From Prevotella sp. (lineage in GTDB: Bacteria; Bacteroidota; Bacteroidia; Bacteroidales; Bacteroidaceae), in assembly GCA_022771625.1 (NCBI GenBank), contig JALFCW010000003.1, positions 23,872-87,871 on the forward strand: DNA of 64,000 bases, written 5' to 3'. The position numbers were made by a program, and so were the translations under genes. The notes under the pieces are model-generated. The model was given only the letters and a program-made list of their open reading frames with translations. It was not told where the DNA came from and searched no databases. Each line of letters starts with the position of its first letter. Within the stretch, counting starts at the first letter, position 1. Shown in pieces: positions 51,046 through 62,811 of the stretch.

Positions 51046-52369
51046 TTGGTGCGATAAATTTCGCAAAATCACATCTATTAGTTTAATATTTAATCACTTA
51101 CAAGCGTTCTGTGATTTTTTGATTTGAATTTGATTGAGTAATTTTGCAGCCAAAACTGCAGAATTATGAATACAGGCAAATATATCTTCGCTCAAGTCAT
51201 AGACTTTATACCTCGATATCAATTTGACAAATTGGTAAAGAAGTATAAAGGTGACTGGCACGCAAAGGAATTATCATGCTACAATCAGTTACTCCAACTA
51301 TTGTTCGGACAGATAACATGTTGTGACTCCTTAAGAGATATCTGCATGTGCCTTGAAGCACATAGTGGAATCCTATATCATTTGGGGATTCGAAAACATG
51401 TAACGCATTCCTCTTTGTCTCGTGCAAATGAGAATCGTGATTATCGCATCTACGAAGAACTCGGAATGTATCTCATCGGCATCGTCCGACCAATGTATTC
51501 AAATACAAAGGTGGCGGAGATAACGATAGATAATGTCCTCTATGCCTTAGACTCTACGACTATCTCAACGAGTATTGTTCTGGCAGCATGGGCTTTGGGT
51601 AAGTACAGCAAAGGTGCAGTCAAGATGCATACACTTCTGGATCTACGTGGAAGCATCCCTGCCAACATCCATATTACAGATGGAAAATGGCACGACAGCA
51701 ACGAGCTGGATAACATTGTGCCAGAGCCACTTGCATTCTACATGATGGATAAAGCGTATGTCGATCTCCTTGCCCTATATCGTTTTCATAAGGCTGGTGC
51801 TTACTGGATAAGCCGCCCCAAGGATAACATGAGATACGAGGTTACAGACCATCGGCATGACTTTGATCCTAGTACGGGAATCTGCGGTGACTTTAACATA
51901 AGGCTTACTACTTTTAGGTCGAAGAAGCTCTATCCAGAAACTATCCGAATGGTGACTTACCATGACTCAGAAATGGACAATGACGTCGTGTTTATCACCA
52001 ACAACTTTGAGATTAGTGCCCTTGAGGTTGCCAACCTTTACCGCCACAGGTGGGACATAGAGGTTTTCTTCAAGTGGGTAAAGCAGAACATCGTTGTGAA
52101 GACCTTGTGGGGGTATTCAGAGAATGCAGTACGTACTCACTTGTGGGTTGCCATCATTGCATACCTGTTAATAGCTAAGATAAAGGCAGACTATAAAAGT
52201 CCGTATTCAATCACCGAGGTAGCTACGTTGATAAGAATCTCAGCACTCGAAAAAGTGGATTTGAGAGACCTCATCACAAAGCCAAAAAACTCAATCATTC
52301 AAAAACAAAATGTCAAAGAACTCACTTTATTTGATGATTTTTATTAACCGTGCAAATTTATTGCACCAG
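51046..52369 (+). mobile_element. IS4-family insertion sequence (about 1.32 kb)
   Basis: The ends are imperfect inverted repeats: TTGGTGCGATAAATTTCGCA on the left and, reading inwards, CTGGTGCAATAAATTTGCAC on the right. They are flanked by TACTA at 51041-51045 and 52370-52374, a probable 5-bp target duplication. One intact transposase gene fills it. The exact IS name was not determined. Confidence 0.85.
51166..52347 (+). CDS. IS4-family transposase (DUF4372 N-terminus)
   Basis: 393 residues. An N-terminal DUF4372-like region (FAQVIDFIPRYQFDKLVKKYKGD) is followed by a DDE domain: YALDSTTIST (first Asp), YMMDKAYVDL (second Asp) and the Y-x2-R-x3-E-x6-K signature in LYRHRWDIEVFFKWVKQN. The gene is intact, so the element may be active. 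Confidence 0.93.
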   Translation: MNTGKYIFAQVIDFIPRYQFDKLVKKYKGDWHAKELSCYNQLLQLLFGQITCCDSLRDICMCLEAHSGILYHLGIRKHVTHSSLSRANENRDYRIYEELGMYLIGIVRPMYSNTKVAEITIDNVLYALDSTTISTSIVLAAWALGKYSKGAVKMHTLLDLRGSIPANIHITDGKWHDSNELDNIVPEPLAFYMMDKAYVDLLALYRFHKAGAYWISRPKDNMRYEVTDHRHDFDPSTGICGDFNIRLTTFRSKKLYPETIRMVTYHDSEMDNDVVFITNNFEISALEVANLYRHRWDIEVFFKWVKQNIVVKTLWGYSENAVRTHLWVAIIAYLLIAKIKADYKSPYSITEVATLIRISALEKVDLRDLITKPKNSIIQKQNVKELTLFDDFY

Positions 52370-52397
52370 TACTATTCTGGTATATAGATTTTATATC

Positions 52398-52790
52398 ATG
52401 AAATTGATAGTGAACGATGAAATTACAAAGGATGTGGTAGTTCCAACGGGTACACCGGAAAACGAGAGTCCATTCCTTGAGCGTTTCCGTTCCATACTGC
52501 AGCAAAACCTGCATGATGCCGACTTTAATGTGGAGCGCATAGGCGAGGAGATGGGCATGAGCCGTGTGCAGCTATATCGCAAGATTAAGGCTCTCACTGG
52601 TACGACTCCTGTAGAATTGTTGCGTAAATCGCGTGTAGCACGTGGTCGCCAACTGCTCGAAACAACAGATCGTTCAATTTCAGAAATAGCATACGATACA
52701 GGCTTCAGTGCCCCCTCATATTTCGCTAAATGTTTCAAAGATGAGTATGGTATAAGCCCTGGAGAACTGCGTGGTAACCGCACTAATTAA
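52398..52790 (+). pseudogene. Truncated AraC/HTCS DNA-binding tail
   Basis: About 130 codons remain. They encode one full AraC domain (ERIGEEMGMSRVQLYRKIKALTGTTPVELLRKSRVARGRQLL and SEIAYDTGFSAPSYFAKCFKDEYGISPGEL), of the kind that ends hybrid two-component regulators beside Sus loci. All sensor and receiver parts are missing. The ATG at 52398 may allow a stand-alone protein. It lies right of the IS and upstream of susC. Without the IS the frame would continue from an ATG at 51036. Confidence 0.75.
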
Positions 52791-53025
52791 TCACGGTGCA
52801 TAGCGTACAAACACGTTCTTCAAAAGACTCACGGTCTATGGCTTTGTTCTTGAAAGCAGAGCGATAGTTGTATATGGTGCGCGGGGTGTAGTAGAGTAGG
52901 GCTGCAATTTCCGAACTTTCCTTGATGCCGAGGCGTATGAGTGCGAAGATGCGTAATTCGGTGGTAAGGGAGTGTGGATTTTGGGTGATTACCTGCTCGT
53001 CATCTTTCAGTGTATCTTGTATTTT
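52784..53025 (-). pseudogene. Remnant of a DUF6377-type regulator
   Basis: An 80-codon open frame with no Met, preceded by a stop. Translation gives NPHSLTTELRIFALIRLGI, then KESSEIAALLYYTPRTIYNY and RSAFKNKAIDRESFEERVCT, which matches the C-terminal DNA-binding end of DUF6377 regulators found next to Sus-type loci. Its 3' end overlaps the AraC remnant by 7 bp. Most of the gene is gone. Confidence 0.7.
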
Positions 53026-53164
53026 TTACACTAATAGGTGAATGTACTTTACGGTATTTTTACTTGTTTAATATTGTGCTGATAATCAATATGGTAATAG
53101 AAGAAGCAAAAAAATATAATGTACTTTATGGGTACTTGTCGGAACAATTGAATAAAAAAGTCCA

Positions 53165-53172
53165 TATCTTTG
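53165..53172 (+). promoter_or_regulatory. -7 element of the Sus-like operon
   Basis: TATCTTTG, 37 bp upstream of susC. No proper -33 box is seen, as is common for activator-dependent Sus promoters. Confidence 0.55.
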
Positions 53173-53209
53173 CACAAAAATTCGAAACAACTAAAATTTT
53201 AAAAACATT

Positions 53210-56203
53210 ATGAAACAATTAAGGACAAAGAATGTGATATATCGGTTTCTTATGATGTTATTCATGGTGTGTGTCACGATGACAGCATCAGCCCAAAAGG
53301 CAAAGATAACCGGTACGGTGAGAGACCCGGGCGGGGAACCACTGATTGGTGTCAGTGTGAGAGTTGACAAGACCGGCCAGGGAGTAGTGACAGACGTGGA
53401 TGGTAATTATTCCATCGAGGTGTCTTCTTCGGGCACGTTGATTTTTTCGTATGTGGGATTTGAGACCGCAAGCGAGAAGGTTAACGGACGCAAGGTCATC
53501 GACGTGACGCTGAAGGAGAAGAGTGATATCCTTAATGAGGTGGTGGTCATAGGTTATGGCACCATGGACAAGAAAGAGCTTACTTCAGCCATCTCACATG
53601 TGAGCGAGAAGGACTTCCTCACAGTCAGTTCGCTCGACCCCTCTATGATGATTCAGGGCAAGGTGCCTGGTGTGTCAATCACAAACACTGGTGCGGGCGA
53701 CCCCAACAATCAGGCAAGCATCCAGATACGTGGTGTCTCCTCGCGTTCTGCCGGTCTTGGTCCATTGATTGTCATCGACGGTGTGCCTGGCGGCAACCTT
53801 ACTAATATCAATCCCAACGACATTGCCTCGTTTGACATTCTCAAGGACGGTGCAGCCTCTGCAATATACGGAACACGCGGTTCGAATGGTGTAATCGTGG
53901 TGACGACAAAGAAGGGAAGCAAGGACGGTTCGGTTCATACGTCATATTCAGGTATGATGTCGTTTGATGTTATCAAGAAAGAACTCGACATGATGAGCGC
54001 GCAGGATTATCGTGACGTCCGTCTCGGATGGGGCGACACAGGTGTTGACCTTGGCGGCAATGTCGATTGGCTTGACGCGGTGAGCCGCACAGGTGTTACA
54101 ATGCAGCACACCCTCACCATGAGTGGCGGCAACGACAAGAACAACTATCGCATCAGTGCCGACTATCGTGATGCAAAAGGTATCGACCTGCGTTCGGAGC
54201 GCGAGGAATATGGTGCACGTGCATCGGTGATGCACACAAGCAAGGGAGGACTGTTCACCTTCACAGCCAATGTGGCTCCGCGTATCATATATCGTGACAA
54301 TGCCGACTGGAGTGTATTTAAGGATGCCATCGAGGCCAATCCTACCACTCCCATGATGGACCCGGAGAATCCCGCTCGTTATTATAACTTCATGGGACAG
54401 GTAGTGGGCTCGAATCCTGTGGAACGTCAGAAGCTCGAACAAGATCATGCCGACACGAAACTTCTCGACTGGGATGCCACAGTCAAGCTTAATCTGTTGC
54501 CATTGCTTGCTAAGGAAGGAAAGAGCAACCATCGCCTTACGACGCAATTGATGTTTGCCGACCATCAATACAGCAACAACAACACATGGTTCCGTCCGTC
54601 AACCAGCACCATTGCCATCAATAACGGTCGAGAGGGCGAGGCAAGTCGTTCGTACAGCAAGGAGCGCCAGCAGATTATGGAGTGGCTCACCAACTACAGC
54701 GGCAGTTTTGGTCAGCATAACGTTAAGGCTATGGCAGGTTATTCCTACCAGTATTCGCGCTATTCGGGCTTTAATGCCTATAACAAGGATTTCCCCAATG
54801 ACGGACTTGGAGCCGACAATCTTGGTTCGGGAGAGTATGCCAAGGAAGAGGGAGAGATATGTATGGGCAGCTATCAGAACGACTCTAAACTGATTGCCTT
54901 CTTCGGTCGCGTCAGCTACGACTTCGCAGGCAAGTATATGTTTACAGCCTCGTTGCGCCATGAGGGTTCGTCGAAGTTCGGAGCTAACCACAAATGGGGT
55001 AATTTCCCTGCCGTATCAGCCGGATGGCGCATATCCGACGAGAAGTTCATGAAGGGAGTGAAATGGGTGAACGACCTCAAGTTGCGAGCAGACTTCGGTA
55101 TTACCGGCAACCAGGACTTCGGAAGCTATCTCTCTCTGAACACCATGACAGGATTCGGATATTACTTCTATAACGGCAAGTACTTCCAGGTATGGGGACC
55201 GTCGAAGAACGTCAATCCCGACCTGCGCTGGGAGAAAGGCAAGAACTGGAACGTGGGTATCGACTTCTCACTCTTTGACAATCGCCTGTATGGTTCGGTC
55301 AACTACTTCAACCGCCGTCAGCAAGACTTGCTTGGAAACTACAAGGTGTCGGTGCCACCATATCTCTTCGACGAAACATTTGTCAATGTAGGAACGATGA
55401 AGAACACAGGTATAGAGATTGACCTGAACTTCCGTGCGGTGAATACCAAAGATTTCTCTTATGACATCAACTTTGTGGGAACCACCCAAAGCAACAAGTT
55501 TGTCGATTTCAGCAATTCGCAGTATGTGGGCCAGGACTACTATGACGTTTGCGGTACAGAAGATCCGTATCCCTTCTACAATCTGCAGCGCATACAGAAA
55601 GGCGAGTCGCTTGGAAACTTCTATATGTGGAGATATGCAGGTCACACCGCTGATGGCGAATGGCTCGTATATGACAAGGATGGCGACATCATCAGGGCTT
55701 CACAGGCAAGCGATGCCGACCGCACGGTGGTGGGCAATGGTATGCCCAAGTTCACCATGTCAACGTCACACAACTTCCGCTACAAGGATTTCGACCTCTC
55801 GCTGTTCTTCCGTGGGGCATTCGGATTCGACCTCTTTAATATCCATGACTTCTATTATGGCACACGCAACTTCACGGGTAACCGTCTGAAGAAGGCATAC
55901 GCCAAGAATTTCGTGGTTTCATCGACTGCCAATCCCGTGGTGTGCGACTATTTCCTTGAGCGTGGTGACTATCTCAAGCTCGACATGATAACATTGGGAT
56001 ATACATTAAAGGCGGAGAACTGCCGTTTCATCGACCGTATCAGGCTCTATGGCACAGTAAAGAATGTGTTCACACTGACAAAATTCAGTGGCGTTGACCC
56101 CTCGACATATCAAGTCAACGGACTCACTCCGGGTGGACAAGGCTCACGAACCTATTTCCCCTCAACCCGCCAGTTTATCGTAGGCATGCAAATTGATTTC
56201 TAA
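53210..56203 (+). CDS. susC-like: SusC/RagA TonB-dependent outer-membrane transporter
   Basis: 997 residues. Signal peptide (FLMMLFMVCVTMTASAQ), then a carboxypeptidase-regulatory-like domain (ITGTVRDPGGEPLIGVSVRV, VDGNYSIEV), the TonB-box region EVVVIGYGT, a plug (IQIRGVSSRSAGLGPLIVIDGVPGG, GAASAIYGTRGSNGVIVVTTKKG) and a 22-strand barrel ending in VGMQIDF. It imports glycans with SusD as lid. First gene of the locus, 24 bp before susD. Confidence 0.96.
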   Translation: MKQLRTKNVIYRFLMMLFMVCVTMTASAQKAKITGTVRDPGGEPLIGVSVRVDKTGQGVVTDVDGNYSIEVSSSGTLIFSYVGFETASEKVNGRKVIDVTLKEKSDILNEVVVIGYGTMDKKELTSAISHVSEKDFLTVSSLDPSMMIQGKVPGVSITNTGAGDPNNQASIQIRGVSSRSAGLGPLIVIDGVPGGNLTNINPNDIASFDILKDGAASAIYGTRGSNGVIVVTTKKGSKDGSVHTSYSGMMSFDVIKKELDMMSAQDYRDVRLGWGDTGVDLGGNVDWLDAVSRTGVTMQHTLTMSGGNDKNNYRISADYRDAKGIDLRSEREEYGARASVMHTSKGGLFTFTANVAPRIIYRDNADWSVFKDAIEANPTTPMMDPENPARYYNFMGQVVGSNPVERQKLEQDHADTKLLDWDATVKLNLLPLLAKEGKSNHRLTTQLMFADHQYSNNNTWFRPSTSTIAINNGREGEASRSYSKERQQIMEWLTNYSGSFGQHNVKAMAGYSYQYSRYSGFNAYNKDFPNDGLGADNLGSGEYAKEEGEICMGSYQNDSKLIAFFGRVSYDFAGKYMFTASLRHEGSSKFGANHKWGNFPAVSAGWRISDEKFMKGVKWVNDLKLRADFGITGNQDFGSYLSLNTMTGFGYYFYNGKYFQVWGPSKNVNPDLRWEKGKNWNVGIDFSLFDNRLYGSVNYFNRRQQDLLGNYKVSVPPYLFDETFVNVGTMKNTGIEIDLNFRAVNTKDFSYDINFVGTTQSNKFVDFSNSQYVGQDYYDVCGTEDPYPFYNLQRIQKGESLGNFYMWRYAGHTADGEWLVYDKDGDIIRASQASDADRTVVGNGMPKFTMSTSHNFRYKDFDLSLFFRGAFGFDLFNIHDFYYGTRNFTGNRLKKAYAKNFVVSSTANPVVCDYFLERGDYLKLDMITLGYTLKAENCRFIDRIRLYGTVKNVFTLTKFSGVDPSTYQVNGLTPGGQGSRTYFPSTRQFIVGMQIDF

Positions 56204-56226
56204 TAACGATTAATTTAGATAAAGAT

Positions 56227-57963
56227 ATGAAGATATTCAAATATTTAGTTTCTGCGGCTCTATGTGCAGCCACACTTACGGGTTGTACAGACCTCGACGA
56301 GACTCTTTACGACCAGGTGGGCACACAAAACTACTATAATACGAAGATGGATGTCGTGCGTGCCACCTTCCGCCCATTTGAACATGCTTTCTGGAGCATA
56401 CAGAGCCGGCACGTGCTCAACGAACTGTCGGCCGACCAGCTCATCACTCCCACCCGTGACGGATGGTGGGACGACGGAGGCAAATGGCGCCGCTTGCACT
56501 ATCATGAGTGGAACGTGGAGGATGGAGGCGATGCCCAGACAGAATGGAACGGATGCTTCCAGGGTATCATGCAGGCCAATTATGTCATTGAAGACCTTAA
56601 TACGCTCTCGCCGGATAAGTTTGGCTTCTCGCAGGCTGAGTTTGACAATCTCAAGGCACAGTGCAGGGTGCTGCGCGCATGGTTTTACATCCGACTGCTT
56701 GATGCCTTCCGCAATGTACCACTTGCTGTGAGCTACAATGACGTGTCGATGAATACTGAGACTCAGGTGGAGCCTAAGAGAATATTCGATTTCATCGAGA
56801 CAGAATTGCAGGAGACAATACCCATGCTCATCGAGAAAACGAACCTTGGAACCAATTCTACCATACAAGGCCAATGGACAAAGGCGAGTGCCGCAGCCCT
56901 TCTCGTGCGCCTCTACCTAAATGCCAAGGTGTATATTGGTGAGGAGAAATATGACGAGTGTGCCGCAATAGCGCAGAAGATTGTCGATGGCGATTACGGC
57001 AAGTATGCCGTGGCTGACCGTTGGGATGCCGCCTTTGACTGGGACAACGACAACTGCGATGAGGTGATATTCGGTTTCCCCGCTGATGCCGGTTATACCT
57101 ATTGGCAGTATCAGGGCGACACATATTGGTGGACTGTTCCTGCCCGTGCACGTTACTACTTCAACGACTCAAAGTGCAAGGCTGGTGACCACAACACAAA
57201 GTATGCCGCTTCGCCAAGTTATGCTCCCAATGGCGAGCCTTTGGATTATCAGTTGGGTATGACAGTGCAGAAGTTCCGCAAGTATCCAGGCGATGTGCGT
57301 CTGAAACTATACCGTAATCTTGGCGACAGCCGCCGCGAGGGAATGTTCCTTTATGGTTATCTCGAATACAAGGACGAGAATGGTGCTACGAAGAGAGTCA
57401 AGGCTCCGGAAGTTGACTACGAGCTGTATATCCGTGACGCTGTGGGTAAGTTCCAGGGACTGGATCCCAACAAATGGCTTGCCGCCACAACAAGTACGCT
57501 ACGCGATGGCGACCACAACTCAGGATGGCATTTCGCAAAGTATCCATTCTATACCGATGATGACCTTCACCAGATGGAAAGTGACTACACGGAGATTCGC
57601 CTTCCAGAAGTAATCTATTCACTTGCGGAATGCAAATTGCGTCAGGGAAAGAAAGCCGAGGCAGCACGACTGCTCAACTCAGTGCGCCGCCGCAACTATC
57701 CCGAGGAGAATCTACAGGAAGTGCTCTATGCTCCTGAGGGTAATGCCCAGCTCGACATGGATGAGATGCTCGACGAGTGGGGACGTGAGTTCTTTGCTGA
57801 AAGCCGCCGCCGCATCGACCTTATCCGTTTCGGAAAGTTCACCTCCAGTTCTTGGTGGGACAAGACACCGGATGCCGACTCTCATACAGAAATATTCCCG
57901 ATTATGCGTCCTATCCTCAATGCCAACAGGGCTTTGAAACAGAATCCGGGATATAATGACTAA
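56227..57963 (+). CDS. susD-like: SusD/RagB glycan-binding lipoprotein
   Basis: 578 residues with a lipobox (AATLTGCTDLDET). TPR-like helices (AQCRVLRAWFYIRLLDAFRNVPLAVSY, the usual RAFYYFxLVxxFGDVPL-type motif) and the C-terminal LAECKLRQGKKAEAARLLNSVRRR and EWGREFFAESRRRIDLIRFGKF are standard for SusD. It captures the glycan at the cell surface and hands it to SusC. Tandem with susC. Confidence 0.95.
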   Translation: MKIFKYLVSAALCAATLTGCTDLDETLYDQVGTQNYYNTKMDVVRATFRPFEHAFWSIQSRHVLNELSADQLITPTRDGWWDDGGKWRRLHYHEWNVEDGGDAQTEWNGCFQGIMQANYVIEDLNTLSPDKFGFSQAEFDNLKAQCRVLRAWFYIRLLDAFRNVPLAVSYNDVSMNTETQVEPKRIFDFIETELQETIPMLIEKTNLGTNSTIQGQWTKASAAALLVRLYLNAKVYIGEEKYDECAAIAQKIVDGDYGKYAVADRWDAAFDWDNDNCDEVIFGFPADAGYTYWQYQGDTYWWTVPARARYYFNDSKCKAGDHNTKYAASPSYAPNGEPLDYQLGMTVQKFRKYPGDVRLKLYRNLGDSRREGMFLYGYLEYKDENGATKRVKAPEVDYELYIRDAVGKFQGLDPNKWLAATTSTLRDGDHNSGWHFAKYPFYTDDDLHQMESDYTEIRLPEVIYSLAECKLRQGKKAEAARLLNSVRRRNYPEENLQEVLYAPEGNAQLDMDEMLDEWGREFFAESRRRIDLIRFGKFTSSSWWDKTPDADSHTEIFPIMRPILNANRALKQNPGYND

Positions 57964-57984
57964 GGAGTAAGTATAACATTATTA

Positions 57985-59184
57985 ATGACAACGATTATGA
58001 AATTGAAGAATATATTTTCCGGTCTTGCCGCAACTCTCATGGCTTTATGTCTTGTCGGCTGCGACGAAGAAAAAGACCCTGTAATCATAGAAGGAGATCT
58101 GCCTATCAAGACTTCTTCCCTCTTTATGGTGGGCGATGCCACTCCCAACGGATGGGACATAGGCAATCCTACACCCCTGCAGGCCTCAGCCGACGATGCC
58201 TTGGTCTTCTCATGGGAAGGCTCGCTATATGCAGGTGAGATAAAACTCTGTCTGACTACCGGCAGTTGGGACGCTCCTTTTATCCGTCCAGAGAACAATG
58301 GTGCGGAAATTAACAAGTCCAATATAACGGCACAGAAGTTTATCATGCATGCCGGCGATCCCGACAACAAATGGCGAGTGACATACGCTGGCAAGTATCG
58401 TCTCACCTTCGACTTGCGCAACTGGACGATGTCAACAGAGTTCCTTGGAGAGAATGACGCTCCCGTAATCGAGCCTCTTGAGGCAGAAGCAGTATATATG
58501 CTCGGCGATGCCACTCCTAACGGTTGGGACAACAATAACCCGACAGAACTGGTGAAGAAGTCGAAGTACATCTTCGAGTATGAAGGCGAACTAAAGGCTG
58601 GCGAGATGAAGGCTTGCCTTGAGAAGGGCAGTTGGGATGTGCCATTCATTCGTCCTGCCTCTGCCGACTGCAAGATCAACAAGAATGGAGTGGAGAGCGG
58701 CGACTTTGTCTTCACCACAGGACCCGACAACAAGTGGCGCGTGGAAGAGGCTGGTGTATATCACCTTACCCTTGACCTTGAGCATTGGACTGTAAAGGCA
58801 GAGTTCATAAGTAAAATTGAGGTGAAACAAGACCCCATAGAGACCGAGACACTCTTTATGATAGGAGATGCGACACCAGGCGGTTGGGGAATGGATTCAG
58901 CCTCGCCGTTTACCCGTGATGCCAACGACAAGTATGTCTTCACTTGGGAGGGCGAACTTGTTCCGGGAGAGATGAAGGCTTGCCTTGTCAAGGATGGCAC
59001 ATATTCATGCCTGTTCCTTCGTCCGTCGGTGGCAAATACCGAGATTTCATCGGCTGGTGTAGCTGCACCCGACTTCGTGTTCTATGCAGGCGATCCAGAC
59101 AATAAATGGAAGGTCACCGAGGCTGGTACATACCGCATCACCTTCAATCTCAAGGACTACACAATAGCCGTAGAGAAAAAATAA
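57985..59184 (+). CDS. SusE/SusF-like surface glycan-binding lipoprotein
   Basis: About 399 residues (395 from the second ATG at 57997). A lipobox (ALCLVGCDEEKD) is followed by three repeats that begin LFMVGDATPNGW, VYMLGDATPNGW and LFMIGDATPGGW and end xxDPDNKWRVTxAGxYRLTFDL. These are the SusE/F-type carbohydrate-binding domains that bind starch or related glucans. It fits the third position of a Sus-like locus. Confidence 0.88.
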   Translation: MTTIMKLKNIFSGLAATLMALCLVGCDEEKDPVIIEGDLPIKTSSLFMVGDATPNGWDIGNPTPLQASADDALVFSWEGSLYAGEIKLCLTTGSWDAPFIRPENNGAEINKSNITAQKFIMHAGDPDNKWRVTYAGKYRLTFDLRNWTMSTEFLGENDAPVIEPLEAEAVYMLGDATPNGWDNNNPTELVKKSKYIFEYEGELKAGEMKACLEKGSWDVPFIRPASADCKINKNGVESGDFVFTTGPDNKWRVEEAGVYHLTLDLEHWTVKAEFISKIEVKQDPIETETLFMIGDATPGGWGMDSASPFTRDANDKYVFTWEGELVPGEMKACLVKDGTYSCLFLRPSVANTEISSAGVAAPDFVFYAGDPDNKWKVTEAGTYRITFNLKDYTIAVEKK

Positions 59185-59215
59185 TGTATCTGAAACTATA
59201 GAATAATAAACAGCA

Positions 59216-60631
59216 ATGAAAAATATGACATTAATGACAATAGCCCTTGCGGCTGCATCATTGTTTGCCTCATGCAAGGATGACGTGGAGATGAAATATC
59301 CTCCAAAGTATGAATTGCCCGACTTGCCGGTCATTGAAGGCATACACGAGAATGTGAAGGCTCCTCTATACTGGAGCGTATATGAATATTGCTACGACAA
59401 GGAGCGCCAGGGCGAAAGCACCATAGACATCACTCCCGACGAATGGGACAAAATCATCGACTTCGTGGCTTCGGAGCTAAAGCCCCATGGATATGACATG
59501 ATATGCACCGACGGATTTATCGCCATGCTTTCCACAGATGCTTCGGGATATATGACCCAGTATGGCTCCATTTCGTTGAAAGACCTCATTGCCAAGTGCA
59601 AGGCAAAGGGACTGAAACTCGGAGTATATGACAATCCGCTGTGGATACACGGACCGAGAGAGACAAAAATCGAGGGTACTGACTATACTTTCGCTGACCT
59701 ATATTATAATGGTAAGACTGCAGTGCAGAATCCCGGTTCTGAAGACAAGTGGTTTCATTGGGCTGTAGCTGAGAATCCAGGATGCAGGGAATATATCGAC
59801 GGTTTCTTCAAGCATTATAAGAATCTCGGGGTGGATTTCATCCGTATGGACTTCCTCTCGTGGTATGAGGACGGCAAAGACCGCGGCATAGGTGTCGTAG
59901 GACGTGGATATGGTCGTGAGAGTTATGCTCGTGCCTTAGCTTATATCGCTGAGTCGGCTAAGAAATACGGTATCTTTACCTCTCTTGTAATGCCACACAT
60001 GTATAACGACGCTGAACTTGAGGCTCGTTATGGCAATATGGTGCGCATCGTATGTGACACTGGTGGCGGTGGCTGGTGGCATTGCTCTGCACAGGACAAA
60101 GGTAAGTCGTATGCCAACTGGCCCAACTGCAACAATCAGTTTGACGGCTTTACTTACTGGTCGCATATCGCCGGACGTAACAAGGTTATTCTCGATGGTG
60201 ACTTCATCCGTCTGAACAAGTTTGACACCGAGGCAGAAAAGCAGACTGAAATATCCCTTCAGCTCATTGCAGGTGGACCAGTTGCCGCTGCCGACCAGTA
60301 TAGTACAATAGGCGATAATGCCAAGTACTACACCAACGACGAACTCCTTGCGCTGAATCGTGACGGCTTTGTAGGCAAACCGCTCAGCGACAAGCTCGGC
60401 GACAAGAAGAACGAGATATGGTATGGCCAGATGTCAAATGGAGACTATGTCCTCGCCCTCTTTAACCGCAGCGACAATACCTCTACCGTTTCGGTCAAAT
60501 TCTCTGAAATAGGCATAAGCGGCGAAATGAACGTACGCGACTTGTGGACGCATGCCGACGAGGGAAAGGCTTCTGCTGTCACTGCCAACATACCTGCGCA
60601 TGGATGCAAGGTGGTGAAGTTGACAAAATAA
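59216..60631 (+). CDS. GH27-like glycoside hydrolase, lipoprotein
   Basis: 471 residues. Lipobox (AASLFASCKDD), then a TIM barrel with KGLKLGVYDNPL, VDFIRMDFLSWYEDG (the Asp of the GH27-type YxKxD-like strand), and VRIVCDTGGGGWW in place of the usual acid/base region. The end (WYGQMSNGDYVLALFNRSDNTSTVSVKFSEIGI) is the C-terminal beta domain of GH27 enzymes. GH27 includes alpha-galactosidases and isomaltodextranases. The exact activity is unclear. It lies between the binding protein and GH97. Confidence 0.65.
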   Translation: MKNMTLMTIALAAASLFASCKDDVEMKYPPKYELPDLPVIEGIHENVKAPLYWSVYEYCYDKERQGESTIDITPDEWDKIIDFVASELKPHGYDMICTDGFIAMLSTDASGYMTQYGSISLKDLIAKCKAKGLKLGVYDNPLWIHGPRETKIEGTDYTFADLYYNGKTAVQNPGSEDKWFHWAVAENPGCREYIDGFFKHYKNLGVDFIRMDFLSWYEDGKDRGIGVVGRGYGRESYARALAYIAESAKKYGIFTSLVMPHMYNDAELEARYGNMVRIVCDTGGGGWWHCSAQDKGKSYANWPNCNNQFDGFTYWSHIAGRNKVILDGDFIRLNKFDTEAEKQTEISLQLIAGGPVAAADQYSTIGDNAKYYTNDELLALNRDGFVGKPLSDKLGDKKNEIWYGQMSNGDYVLALFNRSDNTSTVSVKFSEIGISGEMNVRDLWTHADEGKASAVTANIPAHGCKVVKLTK

Positions 60632-60659
60632 CCAATGTATAATATATTTGAATATATAA

Positions 60660-62804
<2,145 letters not shown>

Positions 62805-62811
62805 TAAAGTT

